From contig NZ_LGCI01000010.1 in the NCBI RefSeq assembly GCF_001281525.1, positions 858,869-922,868 on the forward strand: DNA of 64,000 nt. The letters run 5' to 3'. A program made the position numbers and the translations under genes. The DNA is from Lysinibacillus macroides (lineage in GTDB: Bacteria > Bacillota > Bacilli > Bacillales_A > Planococcaceae). Positions 29,390-38,156 of this stretch are shown here, one piece after another. Numbering within the stretch: position 1 is the first letter of the stretch; each line of letters starts with the position of its first letter. Below the pieces are notes generated by a model. The model had not been told where the DNA came from and ran no database searches. It saw only the letters and a list, made by a program, of their open reading frames with translations.

Positions 29390-31090
29390 TTATTTTGACA
29401 TAGACTCTTCTGCAACGATTTCTTGAATACGTTTTAAAGCACCTGGCTCCATTTCTTCAACGGCTGTTCCTGCTTCCTCTAATGCCTTTACATAGCGGAA
29501 TTGATGGAATGCCTCCTCCGCTTCTGCTAAACGCATATTCAATTTTGGATTTGTGGCACGATGACGATTACCATACTGAATAATACGTTCAATTAACATC
29601 ACATTTTCGATTAATTCATGTGCCTTTGCATTCACATCCTCTACACAAAGAGTTGCTGCGTTTAAGTTATTATGAACCGTTCCCATATTCAGTGGCACTT
29701 CTTGCAAGCTTTGCATCACTAAATAAATATGTTCTGCCGCTTCATCGAGGCGTGCATCCATCTCCTCAGGGATTCCTGGGATATTTGCCTTATTTAATAT
29801 TCGGTCTGTTTCTTGCAATATTTTCTTTAATTTTTCAACTTGTGTACGTGCCTTATTTTCATCAATCCGAAGCTTCTTCATTGTATTGGATAAATGTTCT
29901 TGTTCCTCATGAATACGTTCAAGCTCTTCACTAATCTCAATTAGCTCTTCCTGTAAGCTTGAGTAAGCAGATTGTTCCTCCCTCACACGCATTGCTAGTA
30001 AATCATAGCGGCGCTGCAATGCCTCTAACTGCTTGAGTGCTATCTTCGGCACTTCAGCATCCTTTTCATTTAGATGATAGCTTTGCTGGACATAAGCTGC
30101 CTCTTCGCCCACTAATTTAGTCGAAGCAATAATATTTGTAATAGAGCTTAATAAGCGATCACAATTTTGATCGACATAATTTTTCGCAATAACCTCTTTT
30201 TCAAGTAAATCATAAAAGTGGTCAATTTCTTCATTTATTTCTACTACGCGAGGCTTCACAATGGCTATCTTCAGCGCTGCTAAGCCATTTTTTAATGAAG
30301 CAAATTCTTTTTCATACTTATTTAATGCTTCTGTTAGCTCTAAATGCTGTAAATAATACGATTGTTCTTCCATTTCACGCTGCCCATTACGCAATTCTTG
30401 CACTGCCCCTGGAAGCTTTACCTGTAATTCTGTTAAGATCGTAGGCACATCGTTAATATAGTCAAATATCTCTTGTGATTCTTGGTTTAAACTAATAACA
30501 ATTTCACGTGCCTGCAGGTAATTCCCTTCATTTGTCAGAACATCAAATTCATCAAATTTTTGAACAAATGTCTCTAGCTTTTTCTCAAGTGCAGGTAATG
30601 CTATCCCAAATGAATGCTGATGAGCAAGCAATGTCTTTCTTGCAGAGCGATAATACTCTTTTAATTGTTCAATTTCAATGCGATTTTTTTCTTCGCTGCC
30701 AATTAATTCATTCAATTCTTCTAAAATTTTATCTTTATCTTGGTCACACTTTTGAATATAATCCTCTATTTCACGCTCTATTAACTTCGCCTTTTTAAAA
30801 CGAAGTCGATTAATTTGTTCTTCAGCATCAAATAGTAATGAGTCAATTTTCGTCATATGTACATCAATGACTTCATCCCAAGTATTGCGCCAGCGTTCAA
30901 ACATTTCTTCGGTTTCACCATTCATGTTTAAAGATTTGACTTTTGAGATTTCCTCATTGATAGGTTTATGTTGAATTTGTAATTTTTCATGTTCGAGTTT
31001 TGCAATAATTGCAACATGTTTTCTTCGCATCATAAATCCTACTATGGCTAAAATTAATAGTAGGATAATCGGAATGATGATATACTCCAT
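29390..31090 (-). CDS. ezrA: Septation ring formation regulator EzrA
   Basis: Negative regulator of FtsZ ring assembly and part of the divisome. 566 residues: one N-terminal membrane anchor (MEYIIIPIILLLILAIVGFM), then a cytoplasmic rod of spectrin-like coiled-coil repeats to the end. The C-terminal patch YGNRHRATNPKLNMRLAEAE is the conserved EzrA QNR-like region. Length and topology are those of the family. Monocistronic. Confidence 0.96.
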   Translation of the reverse strand: MEYIIIPIILLLILAIVGFMMRRKHVAIIAKLEHEKLQIQHKPINEEISKVKSLNMNGETEEMFERWRNTWDEVIDVHMTKIDSLLFDAEEQINRLRFKKAKLIEREIEDYIQKCDQDKDKILEELNELIGSEEKNRIEIEQLKEYYRSARKTLLAHQHSFGIALPALEKKLETFVQKFDEFDVLTNEGNYLQAREIVISLNQESQEIFDYINDVPTILTELQVKLPGAVQELRNGQREMEEQSYYLQHLELTEALNKYEKEFASLKNGLAALKIAIVKPRVVEINEEIDHFYDLLEKEVIAKNYVDQNCDRLLSSITNIIASTKLVGEEAAYVQQSYHLNEKDAEVPKIALKQLEALQRRYDLLAMRVREEQSAYSSLQEELIEISEELERIHEEQEHLSNTMKKLRIDENKARTQVEKLKKILQETDRILNKANIPGIPEEMDARLDEAAEHIYLVMQSLQEVPLNMGTVHNNLNAATLCVEDVNAKAHELIENVMLIERIIQYGNRHRATNPKLNMRLAEAEEAFHQFRYVKALEEAGTAVEEMEPGALKRIQEIVAEESMSK

Positions 31091-31253
31091 CGTAAGCCCC
31101 CTATTCTACAATAAACGAATTGGCTAGTTGTATTTATTATATACTATGTTTTCGCCTTTTGTACTAAAATTTAAGTGTTTTACGGAAATCTGCATTTTTG
31201 CTATTTTGAAAATTTTTAAGAGCGCATCTATAGCGCTAAAGGAGTGGTAAATT

Positions 31254-32051
31254 ATGAAACGCGATGGGCATATACATAGTCCTTATTGTCCACATGGTAG
31301 TTCAGATTCATTTATTCAATATGTTGAAAAAGCAATTTCTTATCATTTCACAGATATCACATTTACAGAGCATGCCCCATTACCCAAAAATTTCGTGGAC
31401 CCTACCCCCCAGCAAGATAGCGGGATGCATCCAAATCACTTGATGCCTTATTTTGAAGAGTTACAGCACCTAAAAAAACAATATGCACAGGATATTCGCA
31501 TACGAATTGGGTTAGAGGTTGACTATATCATAGGCTTTGAACAGGAAACTCGTCAATTCTTGGATACTTATGGGCACTTTTTAGATGATGCCATTTTATC
31601 CGTCCATTTCTTACAATGGCAAGATACTTATACATGCATCGACTTTTCACCTGAAAACTTTATCGATTTTTCAAAAAAAGTGGGCTCTGTTGAACAAACC
31701 TATAACTTATATTATGATACTGTTCTACAATCTATTACGGCAGATCTTGGTCCATATAAACCAAAACGCATTGGGCATCCATCCCTTATTCATAAATTTC
31801 AGCTAGCCCATGGTGAAAAAATAAATGACGCTGTGCGTATTCAAGAAATTTTAACTGTTATGAAGCAAACAGGCTATGAGCTGGACTTAAATAGTGCTGG
31901 ACTTAGCAAACAATATTGTCAGGAGCCTTACCCACCACTATCTTTCATCGCCTATTGTCAAGCCATTGAATTGCCATATGTATTTGGTTCAGATGCTCAT
32001 ACTGTCGATGATTTGCATCAACATTATCATATACTCTACCACCATAAATAA
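31254..32051 (+). CDS. hisJ: Histidinol-phosphatase, PHP family
   Basis: Removes phosphate from histidinol phosphate in histidine synthesis. 265 residues. The metal-binding PHP motifs are RDGHIHSPYCPHGS, FTEHAPLP, IRIGLEVDYI, RIGHPSLIHKF and VFGSDAHTVDDL. AAAGGAGTGG precedes the ATG. It stands alone from other his genes, as hisJ does in Bacillus. It lies 20 bp before ytsP and may be cotranscribed. Confidence 0.93.
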   Translation: MKRDGHIHSPYCPHGSSDSFIQYVEKAISYHFTDITFTEHAPLPKNFVDPTPQQDSGMHPNHLMPYFEELQHLKKQYAQDIRIRIGLEVDYIIGFEQETRQFLDTYGHFLDDAILSVHFLQWQDTYTCIDFSPENFIDFSKKVGSVEQTYNLYYDTVLQSITADLGPYKPKRIGHPSLIHKFQLAHGEKINDAVRIQEILTVMKQTGYELDLNSAGLSKQYCQEPYPPLSFIAYCQAIELPYVFGSDAHTVDDLHQHYHILYHHK

Positions 32052-32071
32052 TAACGAAACGAGGTATCATC

Positions 32072-32551
32072 ATGTTTACACAAATCAATTATAAAGGGTC
32101 TATTGCTGAGCAATATCTTACATTATCTAAACAATTAGATGCACTTCTAGCAGGTGAGACAGATCAGATTGCTAATTTGGGCAATGCTGCTGCCCTATTA
32201 AATCAGTTTTTAACCGATATTAATTGGGTAGGATTTTATCTTTTACAGCAAGATGAGCTCGTTTTAGGACCATTTCAGGGTCTACCTGCCTGTGTGAGAA
32301 TTCCAGTTGGACGTGGGGTGTGTGGAACAGCTGTTGCAGCGCAAGAAACAATTATTGTCAAAGATGTCCATGATTTTCCTGGGCATATTGCATGTGATGC
32401 AGCTTCCCAATCAGAAATTGTTATACCATTAATAAAGCACGGAGAGGTTATTGGTGTTTTAGATATTGATAGCCCACTGGTAAATCGCTTTTCTCTGCAA
32501 GATCGAGAGGGCTTAGAGCAATTTGTAAAAACATTGCTTACTCATATATAA
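32072..32551 (+). CDS. ytsP: Free methionine-(R)-sulfoxide reductase, GAF type
   Basis: 159-residue GAF-domain enzyme that reduces free Met-R-SO. The three conserved cysteines of this family are present at 74 (GLPACVRI), 84 (GVCGTA) and 108 (GHIACDA). The SEIVIPLIKHGEVIGVLDIDS strand closes the GAF fold. The three cysteines separate it from plain sensory GAF proteins. It adds to the redox-repair genes of this region. Confidence 0.93.
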   Translation: MFTQINYKGSIAEQYLTLSKQLDALLAGETDQIANLGNAAALLNQFLTDINWVGFYLLQQDELVLGPFQGLPACVRIPVGRGVCGTAVAAQETIIVKDVHDFPGHIACDAASQSEIVIPLIKHGEVIGVLDIDSPLVNRFSLQDREGLEQFVKTLLTHI

Positions 32552-32573
32552 ATTTATTTTGTCATAAAAAAAT

Positions 32574-32607
32574 TGCCCTGAAATGTTGTTTATTGTCATT
32601 TCAGGGC
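32574..32607. terminator. Bidirectional terminator, ytsP / diguanylate cyclase
   Basis: GCCCTGAAATG pairs with CATTTCAGGGC across an 11-base loop. An A run lies on the left, giving U residues for the leftward transcript. Confidence 0.8.
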
Positions 32608-32646
32608 GCTTCATTTATAGAATTATCATGATTTGGTTTAGCAGTG

Positions 32647-34530
32647 TCAGGAGTTGGTTTGAAAGGAACCGTTATGAATACAAAAACGATTTTTTCCACT
32701 ATTTTTTGCCTCATATAAAGCCGTATCTGCATGTAAAAATACAGATTGGAATGCTGGCCGCTCTCGTTCATCCCACATAATCAGACCTGCTGAAATTGTT
32801 ACTTGAGGATCTGTAGCTTTTGGAATGACTTCTACAATCGCTGCTGCTAATTTTAATGCTTCTTTCTCCACAATATTTGGTACATAGACAGACATTTCTT
32901 CTCCGCCCCATCTTGCACAGATACCACGGTCGCCAATTGTTTTCTTTAGCTGTACCGCAATTTGCACAAGAATATTATCACCAACTTGATGGCCATAAGT
33001 ATCATTAACACGCTTAAAATTATCAATATCAATTAATAAAAACATACCCGATTGATCATATTCGAGTGATTTTTCTACAAATTGATCTAAATAACTACGA
33101 GCGTACAGTTTTGTTAAATGATCTAAATCCACCATTTCCTGAAGCTGTGTTCGTAAAATCGAGTTGGCAAGGGCTAAGGATGAGTGATGAATAAGTGACT
33201 GCATTAATTTAAAGCTATCAAACGAAAAGAAATAGGGTTCTTTGTGTAATACAATACTAAAACCATTTATTTCTTCTTCCATTAAGATAGGAATGGCCAT
33301 AATGGAACGGTAATCAATTGGCTTAGGGGTTAATCGGCTAAAGTCCGCAATAAATAGTGGGTCATCTGTATGTGCAAAATGCTGTTCAACATGCTTGATA
33401 TAGATTTGACCCGCCTCTGAGCTAAACAAGGTTGTACTGGCCTCTGATACTTCAAAGGTATCATTCTTTTTAAATGCAAAACAAACTTCCATTGGCTGAA
33501 AAGATTTTAACAACTGCTTTTGTAAGAAAAGTAACATTTCATAAACATCAATGCGCATATTTAAACGATGTGATGTTTCATTGATAAGCTGTAAGTCACT
33601 AACGAGGCGATGTGATTGATGATATAATTTTGCATTTTCCAGTGCATTTCCTGACGCTTGTGCAAGCATCCGCACAAAATCTTTTTCCGTTGTAGAAAAA
33701 AGGTATGTTGTTGGTGCACTTACCTGCAAGATACCATAAATTGCTTGTCGACCTTTTATAGGCGCATTTAACAAACGGCAATCCAAATCACTCGCAAGCT
33801 CTGTTGTTAACTCTCCTGATACAAATGCTTCAACTGTAGCAGGTCTTTCCGCTAAGTAATCAAAAAGTTTAATATCAATGGTTGTATGCCGGTCTTGATC
33901 ATTCGATAAGATGAGCTCTACATTAAACCCTGGAAAATTATCCTTAATATTTTTTAACACGTTTTCTAAAATTACATCAATATCCATTGTTGAATGAAAT
34001 AAATCCGTCACGTTATATAGCTTTCTGTATTGATCTTCATTTATTTTTAGTTCTAAATTATCTTTCATTGTTTGAAGAACTTTCGTCAGTATTTCTATAC
34101 ATTCTTCACCGTAACTAGAGGTCATAAAGTCTGTCCAGGACTCTGTTGCCTCTACAAGTAATACACCAATAGGATTTTTACCTTCTGCCTGGAAAAGCAC
34201 CATATCTGTCATCGTGGAATAAGCTTGTTTTTCTTTTAATATATACGGAATTTTCACTACTTTTTGTTGATAGAAGCTAGCTTCAACCATTAGCCATGAC
34301 ACAGCATTCAACTTTGTCTCAATTGTTAAAGAAGCTACCTCTTCAATAGGAATTAAAGAATTACTTTCAAAACTAAGAAAAGCAGCATTTTCAATTTTCA
34401 AGTGCTTCTTTAGACACTGTTTAAATGAATAAAAATACCCATTAAAACTAGCTTGTTCTTCATTAGAACTCACCCACAAGCTCAAAACATCAGATTTTAT
34501 ACATTTTAGCGTTTGTAAATGGTCTGTCAT
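32647..34530 (-). CDS. dgcP: GAF-GGDEF diguanylate cyclase (YtrP/DgcP-like)
   Basis: 627 residues: an N-terminal region of about 180 residues, GAF-like segments to about 460, then a GGDEF domain. LDHLTKLYARSYLDQFV begins the cyclase domain and LIDIDNFKRVNDTYGHQVGD is the substrate loop. The signature reads WGGEEM instead of GG(D/E)EF, and I see no RxxD inhibitory site five residues before it. It would make c-di-GMP, subject to this Phe-to-Met change. Synteny with ytsP matches B. subtilis dgcP. The start follows AAAAGGTGAT. Confidence 0.87.
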   Translation of the reverse strand: MTDHLQTLKCIKSDVLSLWVSSNEEQASFNGYFYSFKQCLKKHLKIENAAFLSFESNSLIPIEEVASLTIETKLNAVSWLMVEASFYQQKVVKIPYILKEKQAYSTMTDMVLFQAEGKNPIGVLLVEATESWTDFMTSSYGEECIEILTKVLQTMKDNLELKINEDQYRKLYNVTDLFHSTMDIDVILENVLKNIKDNFPGFNVELILSNDQDRHTTIDIKLFDYLAERPATVEAFVSGELTTELASDLDCRLLNAPIKGRQAIYGILQVSAPTTYLFSTTEKDFVRMLAQASGNALENAKLYHQSHRLVSDLQLINETSHRLNMRIDVYEMLLFLQKQLLKSFQPMEVCFAFKKNDTFEVSEASTTLFSSEAGQIYIKHVEQHFAHTDDPLFIADFSRLTPKPIDYRSIMAIPILMEEEINGFSIVLHKEPYFFSFDSFKLMQSLIHHSSLALANSILRTQLQEMVDLDHLTKLYARSYLDQFVEKSLEYDQSGMFLLIDIDNFKRVNDTYGHQVGDNILVQIAVQLKKTIGDRGICARWGGEEMSVYVPNIVEKEALKLAAAIVEVIPKATDPQVTISAGLIMWDERERPAFQSVFLHADTALYEAKNSGKNRFCIHNGSFQTNS

Positions 34531-34737
34531 GAAATCACCTTTTCTATATAACGTACAAATCAATTACTATTAACTTATAATATATTATACATAATTTGTG
34601 TCATTTTGACTATGTAATTCTGTTCCACTTTTATATTTTAACTTAAAAAACATAGCATTAACCCTATTGAAAATGTATAAATATGAATAATGAGGATTTT
34701 TTTACTATGTATGTTTTAAAAATATTAATTCTAATAA

Positions 34738-34766
34738 TTGACGGACGTATCCTAAACAGTTACAAT
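34738..34766 (+). promoter_or_regulatory. Sigma-A promoter of rpsD
   Basis: TTGACG, a 17-bp spacer, then TACAAT. It lies about 215 bp upstream of the rpsD start, leaving a long 5' leader. Confidence 0.8.
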
Positions 34767-34772
34767 GGAGGT

Positions 34773-34980
34773 TGTGTAAAATAAACGCAGCAGTGGTATA
34801 AGCTTATAATTGTATTTTATTCCTCTATTTGAAAGACAGCAAGATAAAAATAGATGGTGTATTGCGTAACCTAACGGCTGCATAGGCGAAAATACATGAA
34901 AATAAAATGCGTATAAGAATGGGTACTACTGGTTTTTGTTTTACAACAAAAAAACCAAATTTAAAGGAGGAGACAACAAT
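34773..34980 (+). promoter_or_regulatory. Long structured leader of rpsD, candidate S4 autoregulatory element
   Basis: About 200 nt of untranslated leader precede rpsD. Near its end TGGTTTTTGTT pairs with AACAAAAAAACCA (about 34930-34956), just before the AAAGGAGGAG ribosome-binding site. Bacillus rpsD mRNA is known to be repressed by its own product binding the leader. The overall fold was not computed, so this is inferred from position, length and the hairpin. Confidence 0.5.
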
Positions 34981-35583
34981 ATGTCTCGTTATACAGGTCC
35001 ATCTTGGAAATTATCACGTCGTCTTGGTATCTCACTAAGCGGTACAGGTAAAGAAATCGAAAAACGCCCTTATGCACCAGGTCAACACGGTCCAAACCAA
35101 CGTAAAAAATTATCAGAATACGGTTTACAACTTCAAGAAAAGCAAAAACTTCGCCATATGTATGGTATGAATGAACGTCAATTCCGTACACTATTCAACC
35201 GTGCTGGTAAAATGAAAGGTGTTCATGGTGAAAACTTTATGATCCTTCTTGAAACACGCCTTGACAACTTGGTTTACCGTTTAGGTTTAGCTCGTACTCG
35301 TCGTGGCGCTCGTCAATTAGTAAACCATGGTCATGTTTTAGTAGATGGCAAACGCGTTGATATTCCATCATACAGCGTAAAACCAGGTCAAACGATTTCT
35401 CTTCGTGAAAAATCTCAAAACCTTACTGCTGTAGCAGAAGCAATCGAAGTAAACAACTTCGTACCTGACTACTTAGCATTTGACGCTGACAAAAAAGAAG
35501 GCACATTCACTCGCCTTCCAGAGCGTTCTGAATTATCAGCTGAAATCAACGAAGCATTCATCGTAGAGTACTACTCTCGTTAA
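34981..35583 (+). CDS. rpsD: 30S ribosomal protein S4
   Basis: 200 residues; primary 16S rRNA binder that starts small-subunit assembly. [20 protein letters not shown] is the classic start, and the S4 RNA-binding motif [33 protein letters not shown] is complete. AAAGGAGGAG fixes the start at 34981. The last 21 bases of the coding region, including the stop, are part of the att repeat, so the gene is kept whole after element integration. Confidence 0.99.
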   Translation: MSRYTGPSWKLSRRLGISLSGTGKEIEKRPYAPGQHGPNQRKKLSEYGLQLQEKQKLRHMYGMNERQFRTLFNRAGKMKGVHGENFMILLETRLDNLVYRLGLARTRRGARQLVNHGHVLVDGKRVDIPSYSVKPGQTISLREKSQNLTAVAEAIEVNNFVPDYLAFDADKKEGTFTRLPERSELSAEINEAFIVEYYSR

Positions 35584-35584
35584 T
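35563..35584 (+). repeat. Left attachment site (attL) in the rpsD 3' end
   Basis: A 22-bp sequence beginning GTAGAGTACTACT and ending CTCGTTAAT, identical to 51220-51241. It covers the last codons (V-E-Y-Y-S-R-stop) of rpsD. It contains the dyad GAGTA-C-TACTC, a likely integrase core site. Confidence 0.92.
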
Positions 35585-35610
35585 AAAATTGCTCTGTAAA
35601 GAGTGATTAG

Positions 35611-35656
35611 AAAAAGCCTAGAAACGTTGTTAAATCAATGTTTACTAGGCTTTTTT
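35611..35656 (+). terminator. Terminator supplied downstream of rpsD by the element
   Basis: AAAAAGCCTAG pairs with CTAGGCTTTTTT across 23 bases. It lies inside the element's left end and now ends rpsD transcription. Confidence 0.8.
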
Positions 35657-35700
35657 CGTTTTATTAACTTTGCATTAAAATGCATTAAAAACCTTTTCAT

Positions 35701-35740
35701 TAGGGCACAATTAGGGCAATACTAGGGCATATTTAGGGCA
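35701..35740 (+). repeat. Left arm-type integrase sites: four TAGGGCA repeats
   Basis: TAGGGCA at 35701, 35712, 35723 and 35734, spaced exactly 11 bp, i.e. on one helical face. The same motif recurs at the right end near the core. Immediately before lies a direct repeat of TGCATTAAAA (35671 and 35681). Confidence 0.75.
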
Positions 35741-35751
35741 AGACAAAATAC

Positions 35752-35778
35752 GCTTGGCGGCGGTGCACAAGGTCAGAT
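35752..35778 (+). repeat. Left copy of the element's 26/27-bp repeat
   Basis: Starts GCTTGGCGGCG and ends CACAAGGTCAGAT. A nearly identical copy lies inverted at 49903-49928, and its 20-bp core also occurs at 48699-48718. Confidence 0.75.
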
Positions 35779-35791
35779 ACTCAAGCCAAAT

Positions 35792-35820
35792 AAAAAGCCC
35801 CAAAGAATGAACTACGGGGC
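35792..35820 (-). terminator. Terminator of the leftward element operon
   Basis: GCCCC/GGGGC arms with a loop of 14, followed by TTTTTATTT on the minus strand, directly after the last leftward gene. Confidence 0.75.
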
Positions 35821-35829
35821 ATAATCGTC

Positions 35830-36120
35830 TTATCGGATTTCTTGTAACATCTCTTTCGTCGTTCTTTGAATATCCACATTTACACCCTTTAGGGCACGTT
35901 CCACTACACGCATATCATTTTGTAACTCTTCAAATGCCGATTTCGCCATAATGCAACGGTCAAAGAAACCTTCTTCTAGCGACTGATCCATTTTAGCAGC
36001 GATACGTTCTACTGCAATCTGTACTGCACCTAAATCAGCACTATAAACCTTCAAATTATCAATACTGTTCTCAAGTTCTGTAATTACTTCATTTACGTCT
36101 TTATGTTCTACTGCATTCAT
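35830..36120 (-). CDS. Hypothetical helical protein, element left end
   Basis: 96 residues, almost wholly predicted helix with heptad-like spacing (VNEVITELENSIDNLKVYSADLG, then VERIAAKMDQSLEEG). Not recognised. GGAGAATT precedes the ATG. It lies 41 bp downstream of another small gene and before a terminator, so it ends an operon. No membrane segments or zinc ligands. Confidence 0.65.
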   Translation of the reverse strand: MNAVEHKDVNEVITELENSIDNLKVYSADLGAVQIAVERIAAKMDQSLEEGFFDRCIMAKSAFEELQNDMRVVERALKGVNVDIQRTTKEMLQEIR

Positions 36121-36161
36121 TAATATAATTCTCCTTTAATTGTTATTTGTTTAAACTATAT

Positions 36162-36578
36162 TTATAAATCTCTATCCGATGAAATACTCCAATACAGCTC
36201 CATTACTCCAATATTTTCACGATTAAACTGCTCATTATTTAGCATAGGAATATTAAATTCTCGCTCCATTTCACTCATAAGAGCAGATAGTCGGCCCGTT
36301 CTAAACGGCTCTTCTAATAGGTCTAAATACTCAAATATTGATTTATACCTGCTTAACGATACTCCTAACGAAAATTGTTTTTCTAACTCGTAAATGCCGA
36401 CCGTAAATGATTGAAGGTTTTTTACGTCCTTCACAAATTCAATAACATAATCGTACATATACGCAGCTAAGAATTGTTGCACATCTGAAATATCTGTAAC
36501 TATTTCCTCTTGATCCCGCTCAAGTTTCCAAGCATTGTACTGCTGCTGAATTTGAGTAAGTAACTCTTTGACTTCCAT
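36162..36578 (-). CDS. Hypothetical acidic protein
   Basis: 138 residues, soluble, helical, acidic (EVKELLTQIQQQYNAWKLERDQEEIVTDISD at the N-terminus). Not recognised. It pairs with the 96-residue gene downstream. Upstream, 220 bp separate it from the divergent XRE gene, including the inverted repeat TGTACA-CTTCAAAA-TGTAC at 36692-36710, a possible operator. Confidence 0.6.
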   Translation of the reverse strand: MEVKELLTQIQQQYNAWKLERDQEEIVTDISDVQQFLAAYMYDYVIEFVKDVKNLQSFTVGIYELEKQFSLGVSLSRYKSIFEYLDLLEEPFRTGRLSALMSEMEREFNIPMLNNEQFNRENIGVMELYWSISSDRDL

Positions 36579-36798
36579 AACTCTACCCCCTATCTTTAAT
36601 TAACAACGTGCTACACTTTTCTCGTTTTATGAAGCAGTCCGACATATCGCAAGTCGTTTTTGGCACAGTTGCTATTATTAATTGGTTTTATTGTACACTT
36701 CAAAATGTACTTTGTAAACTATTTATTTTACATATTCACTTTTTAGTATATTTAGTAAAGCGTTTAGTGTTATAATCAATAAAAAGGAAGGTGTTATT

Positions 36799-37014
36799 AT
36801 GGAACTAACTACTAGTGAAAAAATCAAAATAATTCTCGGCAGAAAGAATATGTCAATGAGTGATCTAGCCGATGCATTAGGCCAAACTCGCCAAAACTTA
36901 CACAATAAAATGAAGCGAGATAATTTCTCCGAGAAAGAGTTACAAGAAATTGCCGCTGCTTTAAATGTAGGCTTTGAATCATATTTTGTATTAGAAGAAG
37001 GAGAAAAAATTTAA
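36799..37014 (+). CDS. Small XRE-family HTH regulator
   Basis: 71 residues, nearly all a Cro/cI-type helix-turn-helix (MSMSDLADALGQTRQNLHNKMKRDNFSEKELQEIAAAL). AAAGGAAGGTG precedes the ATG, and TATAAT lies just upstream. It is 18 bp before a PemK/MazF-like gene on the same strand, opposite to the rest of the element. It is probably the cognate repressor and possibly the antitoxin of that gene. Confidence 0.8.
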   Translation: MELTTSEKIKIILGRKNMSMSDLADALGQTRQNLHNKMKRDNFSEKELQEIAAALNVGFESYFVLEEGEKI

Positions 37015-37032
37015 TAGTTACGGGGTGGGCTT

Positions 37033-37554
37033 ATGACAATACTTGATACACTAAAAGAAAAATTAGAAGATTTGAAAACTATCGTCCAATCATTCCAAGT
37101 CAAGAAGCAACGAATTTTCATTCATTGGTTAGATCGCCATAACGATTATTTACGCAATGAAGAAACTTACGATTATTCGAAACATCTCGTATATAAGCGA
37201 GGTATGGTTGTAGAAGTTGATTTCGGATTTAATATCGGGGCGGAATATGGCGGACATCATAAAGCCGTCATTCTACATAAAGACAGTGCTCGAGCAAAAT
37301 CCGTCGTTGTTGTGCCTCTTTCATCTGTAAAAGAAGGGCAAACAGTACATAAGCTAGATGCGGATTTAGGCGTCATTGAAAGCTTGAACGATAACAAAGT
37401 AGAGGCATTACTAGGACAGATTACAACGATTAGTAAAATGCGGATTCAACCGAGCACTATTCACCGACTGACAAATGAGCAGCTAGACGAAATTGACAAT
37501 AAAATGGTAGCACGATTTTTAGGGTCAAGCATGAAGAAAAAATTAATGGAATAA
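37033..37554 (+). CDS. PemK/MazF-like toxin-family protein
   Basis: 173 residues. After a helical N-terminus of about 55 residues, the PemK/MazF fold begins YKRGMVVEVDFGFNIGAEYGGHHKAVILHKD, with VVVVPLSS and the C-terminal ALLGQITTISKMRI strand-turn-strand typical of these mRNA interferases. It is paired with an XRE protein rather than a MazE-type AbrB-fold antitoxin. Type II toxin or phage-defence cargo of the satellite is likely; RNase activity is inferred from the family. Confidence 0.75.
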   Translation: MTILDTLKEKLEDLKTIVQSFQVKKQRIFIHWLDRHNDYLRNEETYDYSKHLVYKRGMVVEVDFGFNIGAEYGGHHKAVILHKDSARAKSVVVVPLSSVKEGQTVHKLDADLGVIESLNDNKVEALLGQITTISKMRIQPSTIHRLTNEQLDEIDNKMVARFLGSSMKKKLME

Positions 37555-37687
37555 CTCCGAACAGTTACGCCTATTGACATTTACTTTAATTTTGTTTAAG
37601 ATGTAATAGAAGTAAGCATACTAATACTACCCTTCAAGGTTTCCTTGATTGCGGTCTTTAATTTTATACGGTCACACGACCAAAAAC

Positions 37688-37722
37688 AAAAGCACCCGTT
37701 CATAATTGAGTAGGTGCTTTTG
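37688..37722. terminator. Bidirectional terminator
   Basis: AAAAGCACC pairs with GGTGCTTTT between the rightward toxin-like gene and the leftward small genes. Confidence 0.8.
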
Positions 37723-37733
37723 TCTTGTTCAAT

Positions 37734-37928
37734 TCATTTTTCTTCGTTTAAATACTTGTTAATCTCTTTATATAATTGCCTTATTGGCTTTGTATGCTCT
37801 CCCCAAGCTCGTAAAAGCTCAAGAGCTGCCTCCTCATTCTTATGAGAAAGCTCGGCCAATAAAACGGGTAATCTTGAATGCATTTTCACTAGCTCCGGAT
37901 CAATGGGAAATACTTTCTTATCGTACAT
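37734..37928 (-). CDS. Hypothetical small protein
   Basis: 64 residues starting MYDKKVFPIDPELVKMHSRL after GAGGAGTGG. Helical, charged, no known motif. It lies 20 bp downstream of a small HTH-like gene, with which it is probably cotranscribed. Confidence 0.6.
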   Translation of the reverse strand: MYDKKVFPIDPELVKMHSRLPVLLAELSHKNEEAALELLRAWGEHTKPIRQLYKEINKYLNEEK

Positions 37929-37948
37929 AACACCACTCCTCATACTGT

Positions 37949-38143
37949 TTATTCTTGATTAAGCTTTTCAATGTATGGGTATTTTTCATGGAAGAAGGCA
38001 ATCGGAATCTTGCCTCGCTCCGTCCAATAGCCTTGCTTTTTAAGCTCCTCGTTTAACGCCTGCACTCTCGCTTGAGCTGTTCGTAAAGAGCCTAAACCTA
38101 AAATTTCTTTGACTTCATGCGTCGTATAGAATAGTTTTGACAT
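37949..38143 (-). CDS. Small HTH-like DNA-binding protein
   Basis: 64 residues. FYTTHEVKEILGLGSLRTAQARVQALNEEL resembles the winged helix of MerR/excisionase-like proteins, and GKIPIAFFHEKYPYIEKL could be the wing. AGGAG lies ten bases before ATG 38143. It follows the Rha-like gene by 13 bp. Regulatory role inferred from the fold only. Confidence 0.6.
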   Translation of the reverse strand: MSKLFYTTHEVKEILGLGSLRTAQARVQALNEELKKQGYWTERGKIPIAFFHEKYPYIEKLNQE

Positions 38144-38156
38144 TGCCTTCACGCTC

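Noticed and set aside
36723-36905. Leftward 60-codon frame opposite the XRE gene
   Set aside because: Shadow of the XRE gene and its promoter; no ribosome-binding site.
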